Made by a program: the position numbers and the translations under genes. From an uncultured Granulicatella sp. (lineage in GTDB: Bacteria; Bacillota; Bacilli; Lactobacillales; Aerococcaceae), in the NCBI GenBank assembly GCA_937891475.1, contig CALATC010000096.1, positions 1 to 21,745 of the forward strand: 21,745 bases of DNA. Reading direction: 5' to 3'. Of this stretch, positions 1 through 10,700 are shown piece after piece; position 1 is the stretch's first letter; the number at the start of each line of letters is the position of its first letter. The notes beneath the pieces are model-generated. The model worked only from the letters and a program-made list of their open reading frames with translations. It was not told the origin of the DNA and did not search any database.

Positions 1-248
1 AAGCTCACAAATTAAACATTCCAATCGTTGCTATGGTTGACACAAACTGTGACCCTGATGAAATCGATGTTGTTATTCCATCAAATGACGATGCAATCCG
101 TGCGGTTAAATTAATCGTAGCTAAAATGGCTGATGCATTCGTTGAAGGTAACCAAGGTGAAGACGTAGTAGTTGACGAAGAAGACTTAGATAAAGATACT
201 TCATTAGAAGATATTGAAAAATTAGTTGAAGGCGACAACGCTGAATAA
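1..248 (+). CDS. rpsB: 30S ribosomal protein S2, C-terminal part (5' truncated by window)
   Basis: The reading frame enters the window open (first full codon at base 3) and encodes about 81 residues of a ribosomal protein S2 C-terminus. The [18 protein letters not shown] stretch and the following [16 protein letters not shown] are typical of the S2 core, and an acidic tail ([17 protein letters not shown]) closes it. S2 sits on the 30S subunit. The next gene is tsf, the standard rpsB-tsf order in bacteria, which supports the call. The internal ATG at 33 is not the start; the frame is open upstream of it. A terminator-like hairpin lies directly after the stop codon. Confidence 0.95.
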   Translation, partial: AHKLNIPIVAMVDTNCDPDEIDVVIPSNDDAIRAVKLIVAKMADAFVEGNQGEDVVVDEEDLDKDTSLEDIEKLVEGDNAE

Positions 249-262
249 TCACTAACCAGTAG

Positions 263-307
263 GCTGTTTGGAATCGAAAAAAATCTTTCATCCAAACAGC
301 TTTTTTT
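263..307 (+). terminator. Terminator/attenuator between rpsB and tsf
   Basis: A perfect 10-bp stem, GCTGTTTGGA (263-272) with TCCAAACAGC (291-300), is followed by seven T. It lies between the rpsB stop and the tsf ribosome binding site. It probably ends part of the rpsB transcripts and lowers tsf read-through; no strong separate tsf promoter is obvious in the gap. Confidence 0.75.
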
Positions 308-352
308 AAAAAATAATATTTGTAAATTTTTATAATTTAGGAGGAAATTGAA

Positions 353-1234
353 ATGGCACAAATTTCAGCACAATTAGTAAAACAACTACGTGACATGACT
401 GGCGTAGGGATGATGGATGCTAAAAAAGCATTAGTTCAAACTGAAGGAGATATCGATGCAGCTGTTGACTATTTACGTGAAAATGGTTTAGCAAAAGCAG
501 CTAAAAAAGCTGACCGTATCGCTGCAGAAGGTATTACAAACGTATTAGTAGATGGAAACGTTGCAGTTGTATTAGAAGTAAATGCTGAAACAGACTTCGT
601 TGCTAAAAACGACAAATTCCAAGCATTAGTAGCTAAATTATCAGAAGTAATTTTAGCAAACAAACCAGCTAACTTAGAAGCTGCTTTAGAAATCGTTACT
701 CCAGAAGGTAAAGTTTCTGACGTAATTGCTGAAGCAACTACAGTTATCGGAGAAAAAATTTCATTACGTCGTTTTGAAATCGTTGAAAAATCTGATGCAG
801 ATGCATTCGGTGCATACTTACACATGGGCGGACGTATCGGTGTGTTAACTGTATTAGAAGGTTCTTCAGATGCAGATGCTGCTAAAGACATTGCTATGCA
901 CGTTGCAGCAATCAATCCTAAATATGTTGACCGTTCAGAAGTTTCTGCTGATGAATTAGAACATGAGAAAAAAGTTCTTACAGAACAAGCATTAAACGAA
1001 GGTAAACCAGCTAATATCGTTGAAAAAATGATTGCTGGACGTTTAAACAAATTCTTAGCTGAAATCAGCTTGAACGACCAACCATTCGTTAAAGATCCAG
1101 ATACAACAGTTGCTAAATATGCTGCTTCTAAAGGTGGTAAAGTTAAATTATTCCACCGTTATGAAGTTGGTGAAGGTTTAGAAAAACGTGTTGACAACTT
1201 CGTTGAAGAAGTAATGGGACAAGTTAAAAAATAA
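353..1234 (+). CDS. tsf: Translation elongation factor Ts
   Basis: EF-Ts is the cytoplasmic guanine-nucleotide exchange factor that recycles EF-Tu from its GDP form. The 293-residue product is close to the usual full length. The N-terminal UBA-like domain (about residues 1-50) contains [16 protein letters not shown], followed by the highly conserved TDFVAKND segment near residue 80 that contacts EF-Tu. Two alpha/beta core repeats follow, with the family motif [13 protein letters not shown]. The start is fixed by AGGAGG at 339-344, eight bases before the ATG. It sits between rpsB and pyrH as in most Firmicutes, with a hairpin terminator on each side, so its level may be set partly independently of its neighbours. 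Confidence 0.98.
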   Translation: MAQISAQLVKQLRDMTGVGMMDAKKALVQTEGDIDAAVDYLRENGLAKAAKKADRIAAEGITNVLVDGNVAVVLEVNAETDFVAKNDKFQALVAKLSEVILANKPANLEAALEIVTPEGKVSDVIAEATTVIGEKISLRRFEIVEKSDADAFGAYLHMGGRIGVLTVLEGSSDADAAKDIAMHVAAINPKYVDRSEVSADELEHEKKVLTEQALNEGKPANIVEKMIAGRLNKFLAEISLNDQPFVKDPDTTVAKYAASKGGKVKLFHRYEVGEGLEKRVDNFVEEVMGQVKK

Positions 1235-1249
1235 TTGATTTCAATTAGT

Positions 1250-2056
<807 letters not shown>

Positions 2057-2057
2057 T

Positions 2058-2618
2058 ATGACAGCAACTGAAATTATTGCAAATGCTAAAGAACGTATGA
2101 AAAAAACTGAAGATGCCTTACAACGTGAATTAGGCGGAATTCGTGCTGGACGTGCGAACGCAAGTCTTTTAGATCGCCTGCAAGTTGAGTATTATGGAGT
2201 TCCAACTCCAGTTAATCAATTAGCTTCTGTAACAGTTCCTGAAGCTCGTATGCTTTTAATTACACCTTATGACAAATCTAGTTTACAAGATATTGAACGT
2301 GCAATTTTAATGTCAGATATTGGGATTACTCCAACAAATGATGGTAGTGTTGTTCGTTTAGTTATTCCACAATTAACAGAAGAACGTCGTAAAGAATTAG
2401 CGAAACAAGTAGGGAAAGAAGCTGAAGGCGCAAAAGTAAGTGTTCGTAATATTCGTCGTGATGCTATTGAGCATTTAAAGAAAGCTGAAAAAAATAAAGA
2501 AATCACTGAAGATGATTTACGTGGATATGAAAAAGATATTCAAAAATTAACAGATGACAGCGTTAAAAACATTGATCATTTAGCACAAGTGAAAGAAAAA
2601 GAATTATTAGAAGTATAA
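2058..2618 (+). CDS. frr: Ribosome recycling factor
   Basis: Works with EF-G to split the post-termination ribosome complex so that subunits can be reused. The product is 186 residues, the standard length (about 185). Typical RRF segments are the N-terminal helix ending in [15 protein letters not shown], then [14 protein letters not shown] and [14 protein letters not shown] in the small beta domain, and [13 protein letters not shown] in the C-terminal long helices. It starts one base after the pyrH stop, with the SD sequence AAGGGGG inside the end of pyrH, so translation is probably coupled. In many Firmicutes uppS-cdsA would follow; here a terminator and an unrelated gene come instead. Confidence 0.98.
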   Translation: MTATEIIANAKERMKKTEDALQRELGGIRAGRANASLLDRLQVEYYGVPTPVNQLASVTVPEARMLLITPYDKSSLQDIERAILMSDIGITPTNDGSVVRLVIPQLTEERRKELAKQVGKEAEGAKVSVRNIRRDAIEHLKKAEKNKEITEDDLRGYEKDIQKLTDDSVKNIDHLAQVKEKELLEV

Positions 2619-2626
2619 TTCATGAT

Positions 2627-2676
2627 GTGGCAACAAATCTTTGTAATCGTAATAGATTTGTTGTCACTTATTTTTT
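2627..2676 (+). terminator. Rho-independent terminator after frr
   Basis: A 14-bp stem, GTGGCAACAAATCT (2627-2640) with AGATTTGTTGTCAC (2654-2667), holds one G-U pair and is followed by TTATTTTTT. It closes the pyrH-frr transcription unit. Confidence 0.88.
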
Positions 2677-2697
2677 GAATCGTTGAAAGGAGATTTT

Positions 2698-3324
2698 ATG
2701 AAATTAACGAAAAAACAACAATTTCTATTGGTTAAGTTAGCGATATTAGCCATTATCCTAGTTATTTCTGGACTTGGTTTATTCTCAAAAAATCAAAAGA
2801 AATCTTCCAATAAATCGAATATTAATCAAACACAAGTAGAAAGTAGTGTAGATTTTTCTGGATATGACAAATCAAAAATGTATACTCTTCAAGTTGGAAA
2901 AGTAGCCGATGGAGATACATTCCATGTTAAATTAGATGGAAAAGATTTTAAAATTCGTTTATTACTAATTGATACACCTGAGACTGCTAAAGAAGGAAAA
3001 GCTGCTCAACCATTTGCAGATCAAGCAAAACAAAAAACAGAAGAACTGTTAAAGAAAGCTAAAAAAGTAGAAGGTAAGTTTGATGTAGGTGATTATACAG
3101 ATAAATATGGACGTGCTTTAATGTACGTTTACTTAGATGGAAAATTATTACAACAAACTTTAGTAGAAGAAAGTTTAGCAAGAGTAGGGTATGCGCATCC
3201 ACCGAATACAACGCTATTAAAAGATTTACAAAAAGTAGAAGAACAAACGAAGAAGAAAAAGAAAAATATTTGGGAAAAAGATGGCTACGTAACAAATCGT
3301 GGATTTGACCCAAGCGTATACTAA
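2698..3324 (+). CDS. Membrane-anchored thermonuclease-like (SNase family) protein
   Basis: The product is a 208-residue staphylococcal-nuclease-family protein, expected to cut DNA and RNA outside the membrane in a calcium-dependent way. A single hydrophobic segment (about residues 10-30, before FSKNQKK) looks like an uncleaved signal anchor; there is no lipobox. The SNase domain begins near residue 55. Key residues of the family are all visible: DGDTFHV, then RLLLIDTPET (equivalents of Arg35, Asp40 and Glu43 of staphylococcal nuclease) and DKYGRALMYVY (equivalent of Arg87), so it should be active. The ATG at 2698 was chosen because the possible upstream TTG (2683) would put the SD sequence AAAGGAG inside the coding region. 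A role in DNA scavenging, biofilm DNA turnover or competence is inference only. Confidence 0.9.
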   Translation: MKLTKKQQFLLVKLAILAIILVISGLGLFSKNQKKSSNKSNINQTQVESSVDFSGYDKSKMYTLQVGKVADGDTFHVKLDGKDFKIRLLLIDTPETAKEGKAAQPFADQAKQKTEELLKKAKKVEGKFDVGDYTDKYGRALMYVYLDGKLLQQTLVEESLARVGYAHPPNTTLLKDLQKVEEQTKKKKKNIWEKDGYVTNRGFDPSVY

Positions 3325-3337
3325 TCTGTCTCATTTA

Positions 3338-3346
3338 TGATATAAT
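3338..3346 (+). promoter_or_regulatory. Extended -10 promoter for the 54-codon gene
   Basis: TGATATAAT is a perfect extended -10 element (TGnTATAAT), beginning 13 bases after the nuclease stop codon. No good -35 is seen at the right distance, as is common for extended -10 promoters. It would start transcription near 3353, about 30 bases before the small gene. Confidence 0.55.
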
Positions 3347-3382
3347 TTTACCAAGATTACATATTAATTAGGTGGCAGGGTT

Positions 3383-3547
3383 ATGAAAAAAAGAAGTGTT
3401 ATCGTAACAATTTTATTTTTGATATATTTAGTAGTTGTCTTTACTGTCTTTTTCAATGATAAAAGGATGATCGCAGTATTTGCATCTATTGGAGCCGCAA
3501 TTTATGCTGCAAATATTAAAAGAATAAAAGATTCTGAAAACGAATAA
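3383..3547 (+). CDS. Small two-segment membrane protein, 54 residues, unknown function
   Basis: A short frame begins with ATG after AGGTGG (3371-3376) and encodes MKKRSVIVTILFLIYLVVVF followed by 34 more residues. Two hydrophobic stretches (about residues 6-24 and 30-45) are joined by a short polar turn (FNDKRM). The protein begins with KKR and ends in a charged tail (KRIKDSENE), which suggests a helical hairpin with both ends in the cytoplasm. It has its own extended -10 promoter and its own terminator (3556-3588), so it looks like a genuine monocistronic gene. I do not recognise the family. Confidence 0.7.
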   Translation: MKKRSVIVTILFLIYLVVVFTVFFNDKRMIAVFASIGAAIYAANIKRIKDSENE

Positions 3548-3555
3548 CTAAGTAA

Positions 3556-3588
3556 AAGCTAAGTACAAAATATAGTGCTTAGCTTTTT
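3556..3588 (+). terminator. Terminator after the small membrane protein
   Basis: An 11-bp stem, AAGCTAAGTAC (3556-3566) with GTGCTTAGCTT (3575-3585), contains one G-U pair and runs into TTTTTATTTTT. Confidence 0.85.
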
Positions 3589-3663
3589 ATTTTTCATCTG
3601 TCTTAAACCTGTTTTTGCCTTTATATCAAGGTTTAGAGGTGTTATACTATAACAGTTCCATCC

Positions 3664-3673
3664 CAATATATTG
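3664..3673 (+). promoter_or_regulatory. NrdR box 1 upstream of nrdH
   Basis: The palindrome CAATATATTG, in the context CCCAATATATTGTGTT, matches the established NrdR-box pattern (ACACWATATAWAGTGT-like). NrdR is the ATP/dATP-sensing repressor of ribonucleotide reductase genes. An identical palindrome lies exactly 42 bp further, four helical turns, so two NrdR units could bind the same face of the DNA. Confidence 0.8.
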
Positions 3674-3705
3674 TGTTTGTAAAAATAAAACAAAAAATTT
3701 AAGCA

Positions 3706-3715
3706 CAATATATTG
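3706..3715 (+). promoter_or_regulatory. NrdR box 2, overlapping the nrdH -35
   Basis: A second CAATATATTG, in the context AGCACAATATATTGTATT. Its right end overlaps the putative -35 hexamer TTGTAT (3713-3718), so bound repressor would block RNA polymerase. Confidence 0.8.
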
Positions 3716-3741
3716 TATTTCATTCTAATATGAGGTATGAT
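3713..3741 (+). promoter_or_regulatory. nrdH promoter
   Basis: The -35 TTGTAT (3713-3718) and -10 TATGAT (3736-3741) are separated by the ideal 17 bp. The start would fall near 3748, giving a leader of about 27 bases before the ATG at 3775. The overlap with an NrdR box supports both calls. Confidence 0.65.
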
Positions 3742-3774
3742 ACTACCTGTATGAAACAAAAGGGAGAGATGTAA

Positions 3775-4011
3775 ATGTCAAATCGTCAAATCACACTATA
3801 TTCAAAACCAAACTGTATGCAATGTAACTTTACGAAACAATTTTTCGAAGATAACCAAGTACCATTTGTGATTAAGGATGTGTTCGAATCTGAGGAAGCT
3901 TTAGAAGAAGTAAAAGCATTAGGATTCCAATCATTACCAGTTGTAGTTGCAGATGGAATTGAACCTTTCTTCGGTTTCCGTCCAGATATTTTAGAACAAC
4001 TAGTTGGGTAA
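3775..4011 (+). CDS. nrdH: NrdH-type glutaredoxin-like protein, class Ib ribonucleotide reductase electron donor
   Basis: A 78-residue thioredoxin-fold redoxin with the redox motif C14-M-Q-C17 near the N terminus (YSKPNCMQCNFTK), the central SLPVVV cis-proline region and the C-terminal FFGFRPDILEQL helix typical of NrdH. Such proteins pass electrons from thioredoxin reductase to the NrdE subunit of the aerobic class Ib ribonucleotide reductase. The SD sequence AAGGGAGAG lies just upstream. Unlike the usual nrdHIEF operons, no nrdI, nrdE or nrdF follows; a strong terminator does. The partners are presumably elsewhere and coordinated through NrdR, as the two boxes in its promoter indicate. Confidence 0.93.
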   Translation: MSNRQITLYSKPNCMQCNFTKQFFEDNQVPFVIKDVFESEEALEEVKALGFQSLPVVVADGIEPFFGFRPDILEQLVG

Positions 4012-4033
4012 ATTTTAATAACTAAATTTATAA

Positions 4034-4086
4034 AAACGATTTTTCTATTGTAGCATCCTACTACGTAGAAAAATCGTTTATTTTTG
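4034..4086 (+). terminator. Terminator after nrdH
   Basis: A perfect 13-bp stem, AAACGATTTTTCT (4034-4046) with AGAAAAATCGTTT (4067-4079), and a loop that can fold further, is followed by ATTTTTG. A-rich bases before the stem could also let it act on the other strand. Confidence 0.85.
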
Positions 4087-4143
4087 TTTACAAATTCATT
4101 GTTCTATGGTTAAGTTAAAGAGAATAAACGATTGGAGGTTCTT

Positions 4144-7100
4144 ATGAGTTTCGAAGTCATCCTAACAAAAGAAACAAGTGCGAAAGTTTCGCAGATTGCT
4201 ACTAAAATTGCAGATTGGTTAAAACAATCTAGCAATAATCAAGTGATTTATCTAGTTCCGGATCATATTAAATTTTCTGCAGAATTAGAAATGATTCAAG
4301 AAGTGGGTCAATTATTACAGCAACCGAAGAATTCTTATGCTGTTACAAAGCTTCAAGTGTATAGTTTTAAACGTTTGGCATGGTATTTTTTAAGAGATCA
4401 TGCTGCATTGCAACGTCCTTCATTATCCAAAGTTGGAATTTGTATGATTTTACAAAAAATCTTATCCGAATATCAAGATGAATTAGTACTTTTTAATAAA
4501 GAATCTCGTCATAAAGGATTTATTGAACGTTTATCTGCTGTTATGCAAGAATTTCGTTTAGGTGGAATCGAAGTAGAAGACTTTACAGAGTGGTTTGAAC
4601 AAGATTCTTATGAAGAAATTGACCAACGTTTGAAAGAATTCGGCATCATTTATAAACATTATTTAGAATATTTAAAACAAGATTTTGTTCAATCAGAAGA
4701 TTTATTACGTATATTAGCAAAAGAAATTTCATCTATGGATTTATCAAACACGTATGTTGTCATTGATCAATCCTATCATTTAAATACGATGGAATTAGAA
4801 GTGATTGATGCGTTAGTAAAATCATGCGGAGGCGTAGAGTTTTATACAACTGCAACAACTGATGCCTTTAAACCAAAAGAAACGCTAGAATCTAGTTTAT
4901 TTGATTCCAATCGTCAATTAATTTCTCGTTTACTAACTTGGTTAATGATTGATGAAAGTAAACCTGTTTTACAAGAATTAAAAGAGAGTAATACGACTTA
5001 TCATCCTGACTTTTTAGAACTTGAGCAATATTGGTTAGAAACTAGTGGTGGTCTTGAAACTTCTTCTGAATCTTCATCTAACAAAATCGATGCATTACAA
5101 TGGATTACTTATGAAGATGAACGTCAAGAAATCCAGGAAACATTAGCAACGATTAAAACTTTAGTCGATAGCAGGAAATATCGTTACCAAGATATTCAAA
5201 TTTTATCGAGAAATTTAGAAGAACAACAAACGCTATTACAACCTTTATTAGAAACGTATCAAATTCCTTATTTTATGGATTTATCAGATACAATGGAGCA
5301 TCATCCACTCATTCAAGTACTAGACGCGATTTTTGCCATCCAGAAGCATTTTTGGCGTTATCATGACATAATGAACCTCTTAAGAAGTGAATATTGTTTC
5401 TGGCCCTTAAATCGAGCAAATTCAAAGAGTGAAGATAATGAGGAAGAGGATTTAAGACAAGCACTGATTCATTATCGTCAAAAATTAGATGAAACAGAAA
5501 CAATTATACTAGCGCAAGGCTATGAAGGAAAAGATTGGATTTCAAGTAAAACGTGGAATTATCAACTTGAAAATATTGATGAAGATAGCTTAAGTAGCAG
5601 AGAAGTGTTATTCAATCAACAGTTAACACAAGCACAAGAACTACATGATCAAATCGTCTCTTTATTAGAACCTTTCTATAAGAAATTGGATAAAGTTGAG
5701 ACAACAAAAGAAGCAATCACTCTCCTATATCAATTATTAGAAAAAATTGGAGTAACAGATGCATTCCTATACTGGAGAAATCATTCTGCCAATATTGGGG
5801 ACATTCAAACAGCTAGAAGACAAGATCAAGTATGGAATGAATTTTTAAAATTATTAGAAGAGTATGTTTATATTTTTGGAGATGAACCATTTGATTGGGA
5901 AATTTTCCAATTATTATTACATACAGGATTCGAACATACACACTATAATATGGCCCCATCTACTTTAGACCAATTAACATGTACTGGAATTGATTCTGTC
6001 CGTTATTCTCCTAAAAAGGTTACATTTGTTATTGGGTTATCTCAAGGCGTCCTTCCTAGAATGGAAGAGGAGAGTGGTTTAATTACCGATGAAGAAAGAG
6101 AATATTTATTAAGTAAATTAGATACTGGACGTTTCTTACATCCAACAACGATTCAAAAACAATCCGTAGAGCCATTTTTATTTTATAAAGTGTTAACTTC
6201 CGCAACTGAAAAGTTATATTTATCAATGCATCATACGGATAAAGGTGCTAAATTAAAACCATCTAGCTTTGTAGAACGTATTTTAAATAAATTTGAGATT
6301 ACTACCCAGGATGGCAATCAAAAACAACAAGAACGTTTTGAACAGGGCGATTTTGTAACGATTCATGAATTATTTACAACGTTACTACAAAAGCTGCGTC
6401 AATATAAGTTCTCCAAAGAAGAAGATATCCCATCAATTTGGCTTACTTTACCACATTTATTAAAACAGGATAAAGATTTCCAAAATCAATATCACACATT
6501 AGTGAACAGTGTATTCCATTTAAATATTGCCAAGCAATTACCAAAAGAATTAGCTGCTGAACTTTATGGAAATCATTTATACTTATCGACTTCTCAAGTG
6601 GAAACATTTTATAAAGATCCATTTAGTCATTTCTTACAATATGGTTTAAATTTACGAGAACGTAAAGAGTTTGAATTAACGGCTGCTGGATCTGGCGAAT
6701 ACTTCCATGAAACATTTGACCAGTTTATTCGTAAAGTTCATGAATTACAACTAGACATTCGTTCTATTGATAAAACAACGACCGAAACATTATTAAAAGA
6801 AATTTTTGATTCTATGAATGAAGATGCAAGATTCCAAATTTTAAATGCATCTCCTAGAATGAATTGGACAAAAGTGCTACTACAAGATACGATTCGACAA
6901 ACATTAGCTGCAGCATTAAAGCAATTGCAACAATTACAAGTAACTCCATGGAAAACAGAAGTTGTTTTCGGTGCAAAATCTGATAAGAAAATTGAAATTC
7001 CATTAAATGATACACAGTCTTTATTTATTCGTGGGAAAATTGACCGTATTGACCTTTTAGAAACTGAAAAGGGATATCATTTAGGAATAGTTGATTATAA

Positions 7101-7713
7101 GTCTTCAGCTCAAAAATTTGATATTAATCGATTACGTTACGGGATTCAATTACAACTTTTAACGTATTTATCAGTTGCTAGAAATATTGTTTCTGTTCAA
7201 TTTAATAAAGCAGTAACTCCATATGGTGGATTATATATGCATGTTTTCCAACCAAGCTTTAATGCAAAAGATATTAAAGCAGATGCAGATTTTGAAGAAA
7301 CTCGTTTGAAGAAATATAAATTATCAGGTTTATTAACGAATGATTTAGGAGTTCTGCAACAAGTTCAACCTGATTTTGAAACGGGAGACTCGATTGTATT
7401 ACCATTTGGAGTTAAGAAAGATGGAGAATATAAGGCAACAAGTCAAGTCTATGCTCCCGATGACATCAATTTATTAATGGATTTTGCTTTCTATCAATTG
7501 AAAACTGCTGGAGAAAAGATTTTAAATGGAGAAAATCAACTTGCTCCTTTTGATGAATTAAAAGAATATGCTGATTCAGTGAATGGAAAATTCAGTGCAA
7601 TAGCAATGTTTGATGCAACCAATCCAGAAAATAATTACCAATTTTTAACAAAAATGCCTCTTCAAGAAAACTTAACTTGGATGAGAGAGAAACTAAACGG
7701 AAAGGAGGCGTAA
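4144..7713 (+). CDS. rexB: ATP-dependent helicase/nuclease, RexB (AddB-type) subunit
   Basis: This is the second subunit of the RexAB (AddAB) enzyme, which resects double-strand breaks to prepare 3' ends for RecA. The 1189-residue length fits. The C-terminal RecB-type nuclease domain is clear: a IRGKIDRID segment near residue 961 is followed by GIVDYKSS near 980 and a Q-x-x-x-Y-type helix (QLQLLTYL). Two features of classical AddB are missing. The N terminus (MSFEVILTKETSAKV) has no GxxGxGKT Walker A motif. The iron-sulfur cysteines are also absent: where AddB has Cys-Pro-Phe-Ser-His, this protein has DPFSHF (about residue 825), and the last 300 residues hold no cysteine. That is the RexB form of Lactobacillales. 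The start is the ATG after GGAGG (4134-4138); a TTG at 4132 overlaps that site. rexA follows after three bases. Confidence 0.95.
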   Translation: MSFEVILTKETSAKVSQIATKIADWLKQSSNNQVIYLVPDHIKFSAELEMIQEVGQLLQQPKNSYAVTKLQVYSFKRLAWYFLRDHAALQRPSLSKVGICMILQKILSEYQDELVLFNKESRHKGFIERLSAVMQEFRLGGIEVEDFTEWFEQDSYEEIDQRLKEFGIIYKHYLEYLKQDFVQSEDLLRILAKEISSMDLSNTYVVIDQSYHLNTMELEVIDALVKSCGGVEFYTTATTDAFKPKETLESSLFDSNRQLISRLLTWLMIDESKPVLQELKESNTTYHPDFLELEQYWLETSGGLETSSESSSNKIDALQWITYEDERQEIQETLATIKTLVDSRKYRYQDIQILSRNLEEQQTLLQPLLETYQIPYFMDLSDTMEHHPLIQVLDAIFAIQKHFWRYHDIMNLLRSEYCFWPLNRANSKSEDNEEEDLRQALIHYRQKLDETETIILAQGYEGKDWISSKTWNYQLENIDEDSLSSREVLFNQQLTQAQELHDQIVSLLEPFYKKLDKVETTKEAITLLYQLLEKIGVTDAFLYWRNHSANIGDIQTARRQDQVWNEFLKLLEEYVYIFGDEPFDWEIFQLLLHTGFEHTHYNMAPSTLDQLTCTGIDSVRYSPKKVTFVIGLSQGVLPRMEEESGLITDEEREYLLSKLDTGRFLHPTTIQKQSVEPFLFYKVLTSATEKLYLSMHHTDKGAKLKPSSFVERILNKFEITTQDGNQKQQERFEQGDFVTIHELFTTLLQKLRQYKFSKEEDIPSIWLTLPHLLKQDKDFQNQYHTLVNSVFHLNIAKQLPKELAAELYGNHLYLSTSQVETFYKDPFSHFLQYGLNLRERKEFELTAAGSGEYFHETFDQFIRKVHELQLDIRSIDKTTTETLLKEIFDSMNEDARFQILNASPRMNWTKVLLQDTIRQTLAAALKQLQQLQVTPWKTEVVFGAKSDKKIEIPLNDTQSLFIRGKIDRIDLLETEKGYHLGIVDYKSSAQKFDINRLRYGIQLQLLTYLSVARNIVSVQFNKAVTPYGGLYMHVFQPSFNAKDIKADADFEETRLKKYKLSGLLTNDLGVLQQVQPDFETGDSIVLPFGVKKDGEYKATSQVYAPDDINLLMDFAFYQLKTAGEKILNGENQLAPFDELKEYADSVNGKFSAIAMFDATNPENNYQFLTKMPLQENLTWMREKLNGKEA

Positions 7714-7716
7714 TCG

Positions 7717-10700
7717 ATGATACCAGTAAAACCAGAGGGAGTACAAGCAACTCCTGAACAATGGCAAGCAATTTGGCAAAGAGGGGATAATTTATTAGTG
7801 TCTGCTTCTGCCGGATCAGGAAAAACAAAAGTATTAGTTGACCGTATTATGGGATATATCGAAGATGGTGTGAATATTGATTCCTTATTAATAGTGACTT
7901 TTACAGAAGCTGCGGCTAAAGAGATGAAAGAACGTTTGCGGATAAATTTAGAAAAAGCTATTACAAAAGAAACAGATCTTGCTAAGAAGCATATGTATGT
8001 CAAACAACTAAGTTTATTACCAAATGCAACGATTTCTACGATTCATAGTTTTTGTATGAAAGTCATTCGTCGTTATTTCTATTTAAGTCAATTAGACCCT
8101 GTATTTTCACTATTAAATGAAGTGGAAGGAACTTTATTAAAGGAAAAAGTATGGAGAAACATACAAGATGAATTATTAGAAGAACATTCTTGGATGGATA
8201 GATTAATGCGCTATTTTTCAAGCGACCGTAATGATGATGGATTTACTACATTAGTTTATCAACTATATGATTTTTCACGTTCAAAACCAAATCCCAAACA
8301 ATGGATTTCTTCGTTGGCTGATTTATATGAAACAAAGGATAACTATGGAGAAATTCCGATTATTAAGGATCAATTTGTTCCTTATATTCGAGAAGAATTA
8401 AAATATTTAGTTTCTGCCTATGATGAATTACTGAAATTAGCTGAATTAACCGGATTTGAAAAGTGTAAAAATGTGGTTGAAGCTGATGCCCAACAAATTC
8501 AAGAAGTGTACTCAGCATTTGAAAGTGGGAATTACACAGCAGCCTATAAATTAGCACAAGAGGTAAAATTTGACCGTTTCCCAACTGTTCCAAAAAAAGA
8601 TGAAACGACGGATAGAGAAGCTGTTCAAGCCATTAAACGTAAAAGAGATAGCTTAAAGAAACATTGGGAAGACCAAGTATTAGCAACTGCATTCTTCGAG
8701 TCACCTGAAGTTCAAATGAAGCATTTAAGAGATATTTATCCAATGATGTTGCATTTATCTCAAGTTGTTTTGAAATTCTATGAAGCTTTCCAATTAGAAA
8801 AGAAATCTTCTAATAAAATTGATTTCTCTGACTTAGAACATGATACATTATCTATTCTTTCTACTGAGAAAAATGTAGTTCTAATTGCTAAAAAATATTA
8901 CCAAGAACTATTTACCGAAGTTTTAATTGATGAATATCAAGACGTAAACCGTGTTCAAGAAGCAATTTTAACAAGTGTGGCTAAAGAGAATAATCTCTTC
9001 ATGGTAGGAGACGTGAAACAATCGATTTATGCCTTCCGTTTAGCAGATCCATCTTTATTTAGAGATAAATATGAAGCCTATGCAGATGAAAATGGCGGTA
9101 AACGAATTATTTTAGCTGAAAACTTCCGTTCTAGAGATCAAGTATTGTCCTTTACCAACTTAATTTTTAGACAAATTATGGACCATGAATTAGGTCAAAT
9201 TGACTATGATGATGATGCAGCGTTAAAAACTGGAAACTTAAATTATTCAGAGGATACGGATAAATTTAGCGAATGCTATATTATTCAAAATTCTAATTTG
9301 AACGATGAGGAAGAAGAAACATCTGAATTAGAGACAGAAAGTATGATTGATAGTTCAGCTACTGCAGAAGTTCATTTTATTGCAGGTAAAATTAAAGAAA
9401 TGATGGCGAATCAATTCGAAATCATGCATGAAGAAAGTACAAAGGAAAATCCGAAAAAACGACCAATTCAATATAAAGATATTGTTATTTTAGCTCCAAC
9501 AAAAGCCAATAATGGATTAATTGAGGAAATCTTTACGCAATATCAAATTCCTGTTTTAGTCCAAAAGAATCTTCAATATTTTAAACGAACAGAAATTGCC
9601 ATTATGATGTCAGCGTTAAAAATTATTGATAATCCGACTCAAGATATTCCATTTGTAGCCGTTTTACGTTCTGGAATCGTTGGATTAGATGAAATAGATC
9701 TTGCTCATATTCGTAAACACAATAAATCTTGTTCGTTTTATGAAGCTTGCGCTCAATTTGTGGAGCATTTTAAACTAGAAGAAGTGACTTATTATGATAG
9801 TGCTCAACAACAGCAATTAAAAGACCGTGTACAAGCATTTTTAGCGCAATTAGAATCGTGGAGAGATATTGCGAATCATCAGTCAATCAGTACGCTAATT
9901 TGGCATATTTATATGGATACGAACTATTTAACATATGTACATGGGCAATCTGTTGGACAGCAACGTGTGTTGAATTTACATGCCTTATATAAGTATGCGA
10001 AAGATTTCGAAGATTCTAGCTTTAAAGGTTTACGTAATTTTGTACGATTTATTCAGCAAATGCAGCATAAAAAGCAAGATTTAGAAGAACCTACTCAAAT
10101 TTCTGATGAAGAAGATGCAGTACGTGTCATGACGATTCATGCTAGTAAGGGATTAGAATATCCAGTTGTATTTTTAATGAATGCTGGAAAGAAATTTAAC
10201 CAACAAGATATTCGTCAACAAGCCATTCGTAGTGATGAATTAGGAGTAGGTGTTAAATATTTACAACTTCCTCAAAGAATTCAATATACAACCATTCCAT
10301 ATGTGATGGCTTATAAAGCAGAGAAAAATAAATTACTATCTGAAGAAATGAGAAAATTGTACGTAGCAATGACTCGTGCACGTGAAAAACTCATTATTGT
10401 CGGTTCTCTAAAAGATTTTGAAAAATTCAAAGAAGAACATTCTATGATCGATGATTTGAATGAAGAAGTATTACCATTTGCTCTTCGTTATCATGTTGAT
10501 AATTATTTAACTTGGATTTTAATGGCTACATTTAGAAAGCAGGATAAAGTTCCATTCCATCAAGAAGTAATTGAATTTGAACAAATTAAAAAGAATGCGC
10601 TCAATTGGATACAAGAAACTGAAACAGCTTCTATGAATGAAGAAGAGTGGTTACAAAAGCAAGCAGTAGGGAATACAGTTAAAAATCTTCCAAAACTACT

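Noticed and set aside
469..1050. Long open frame on the - strand inside tsf
   Set aside because: It is the antisense shadow of a certain gene; the product is Ser/Ala-rich low-complexity with no start signal.
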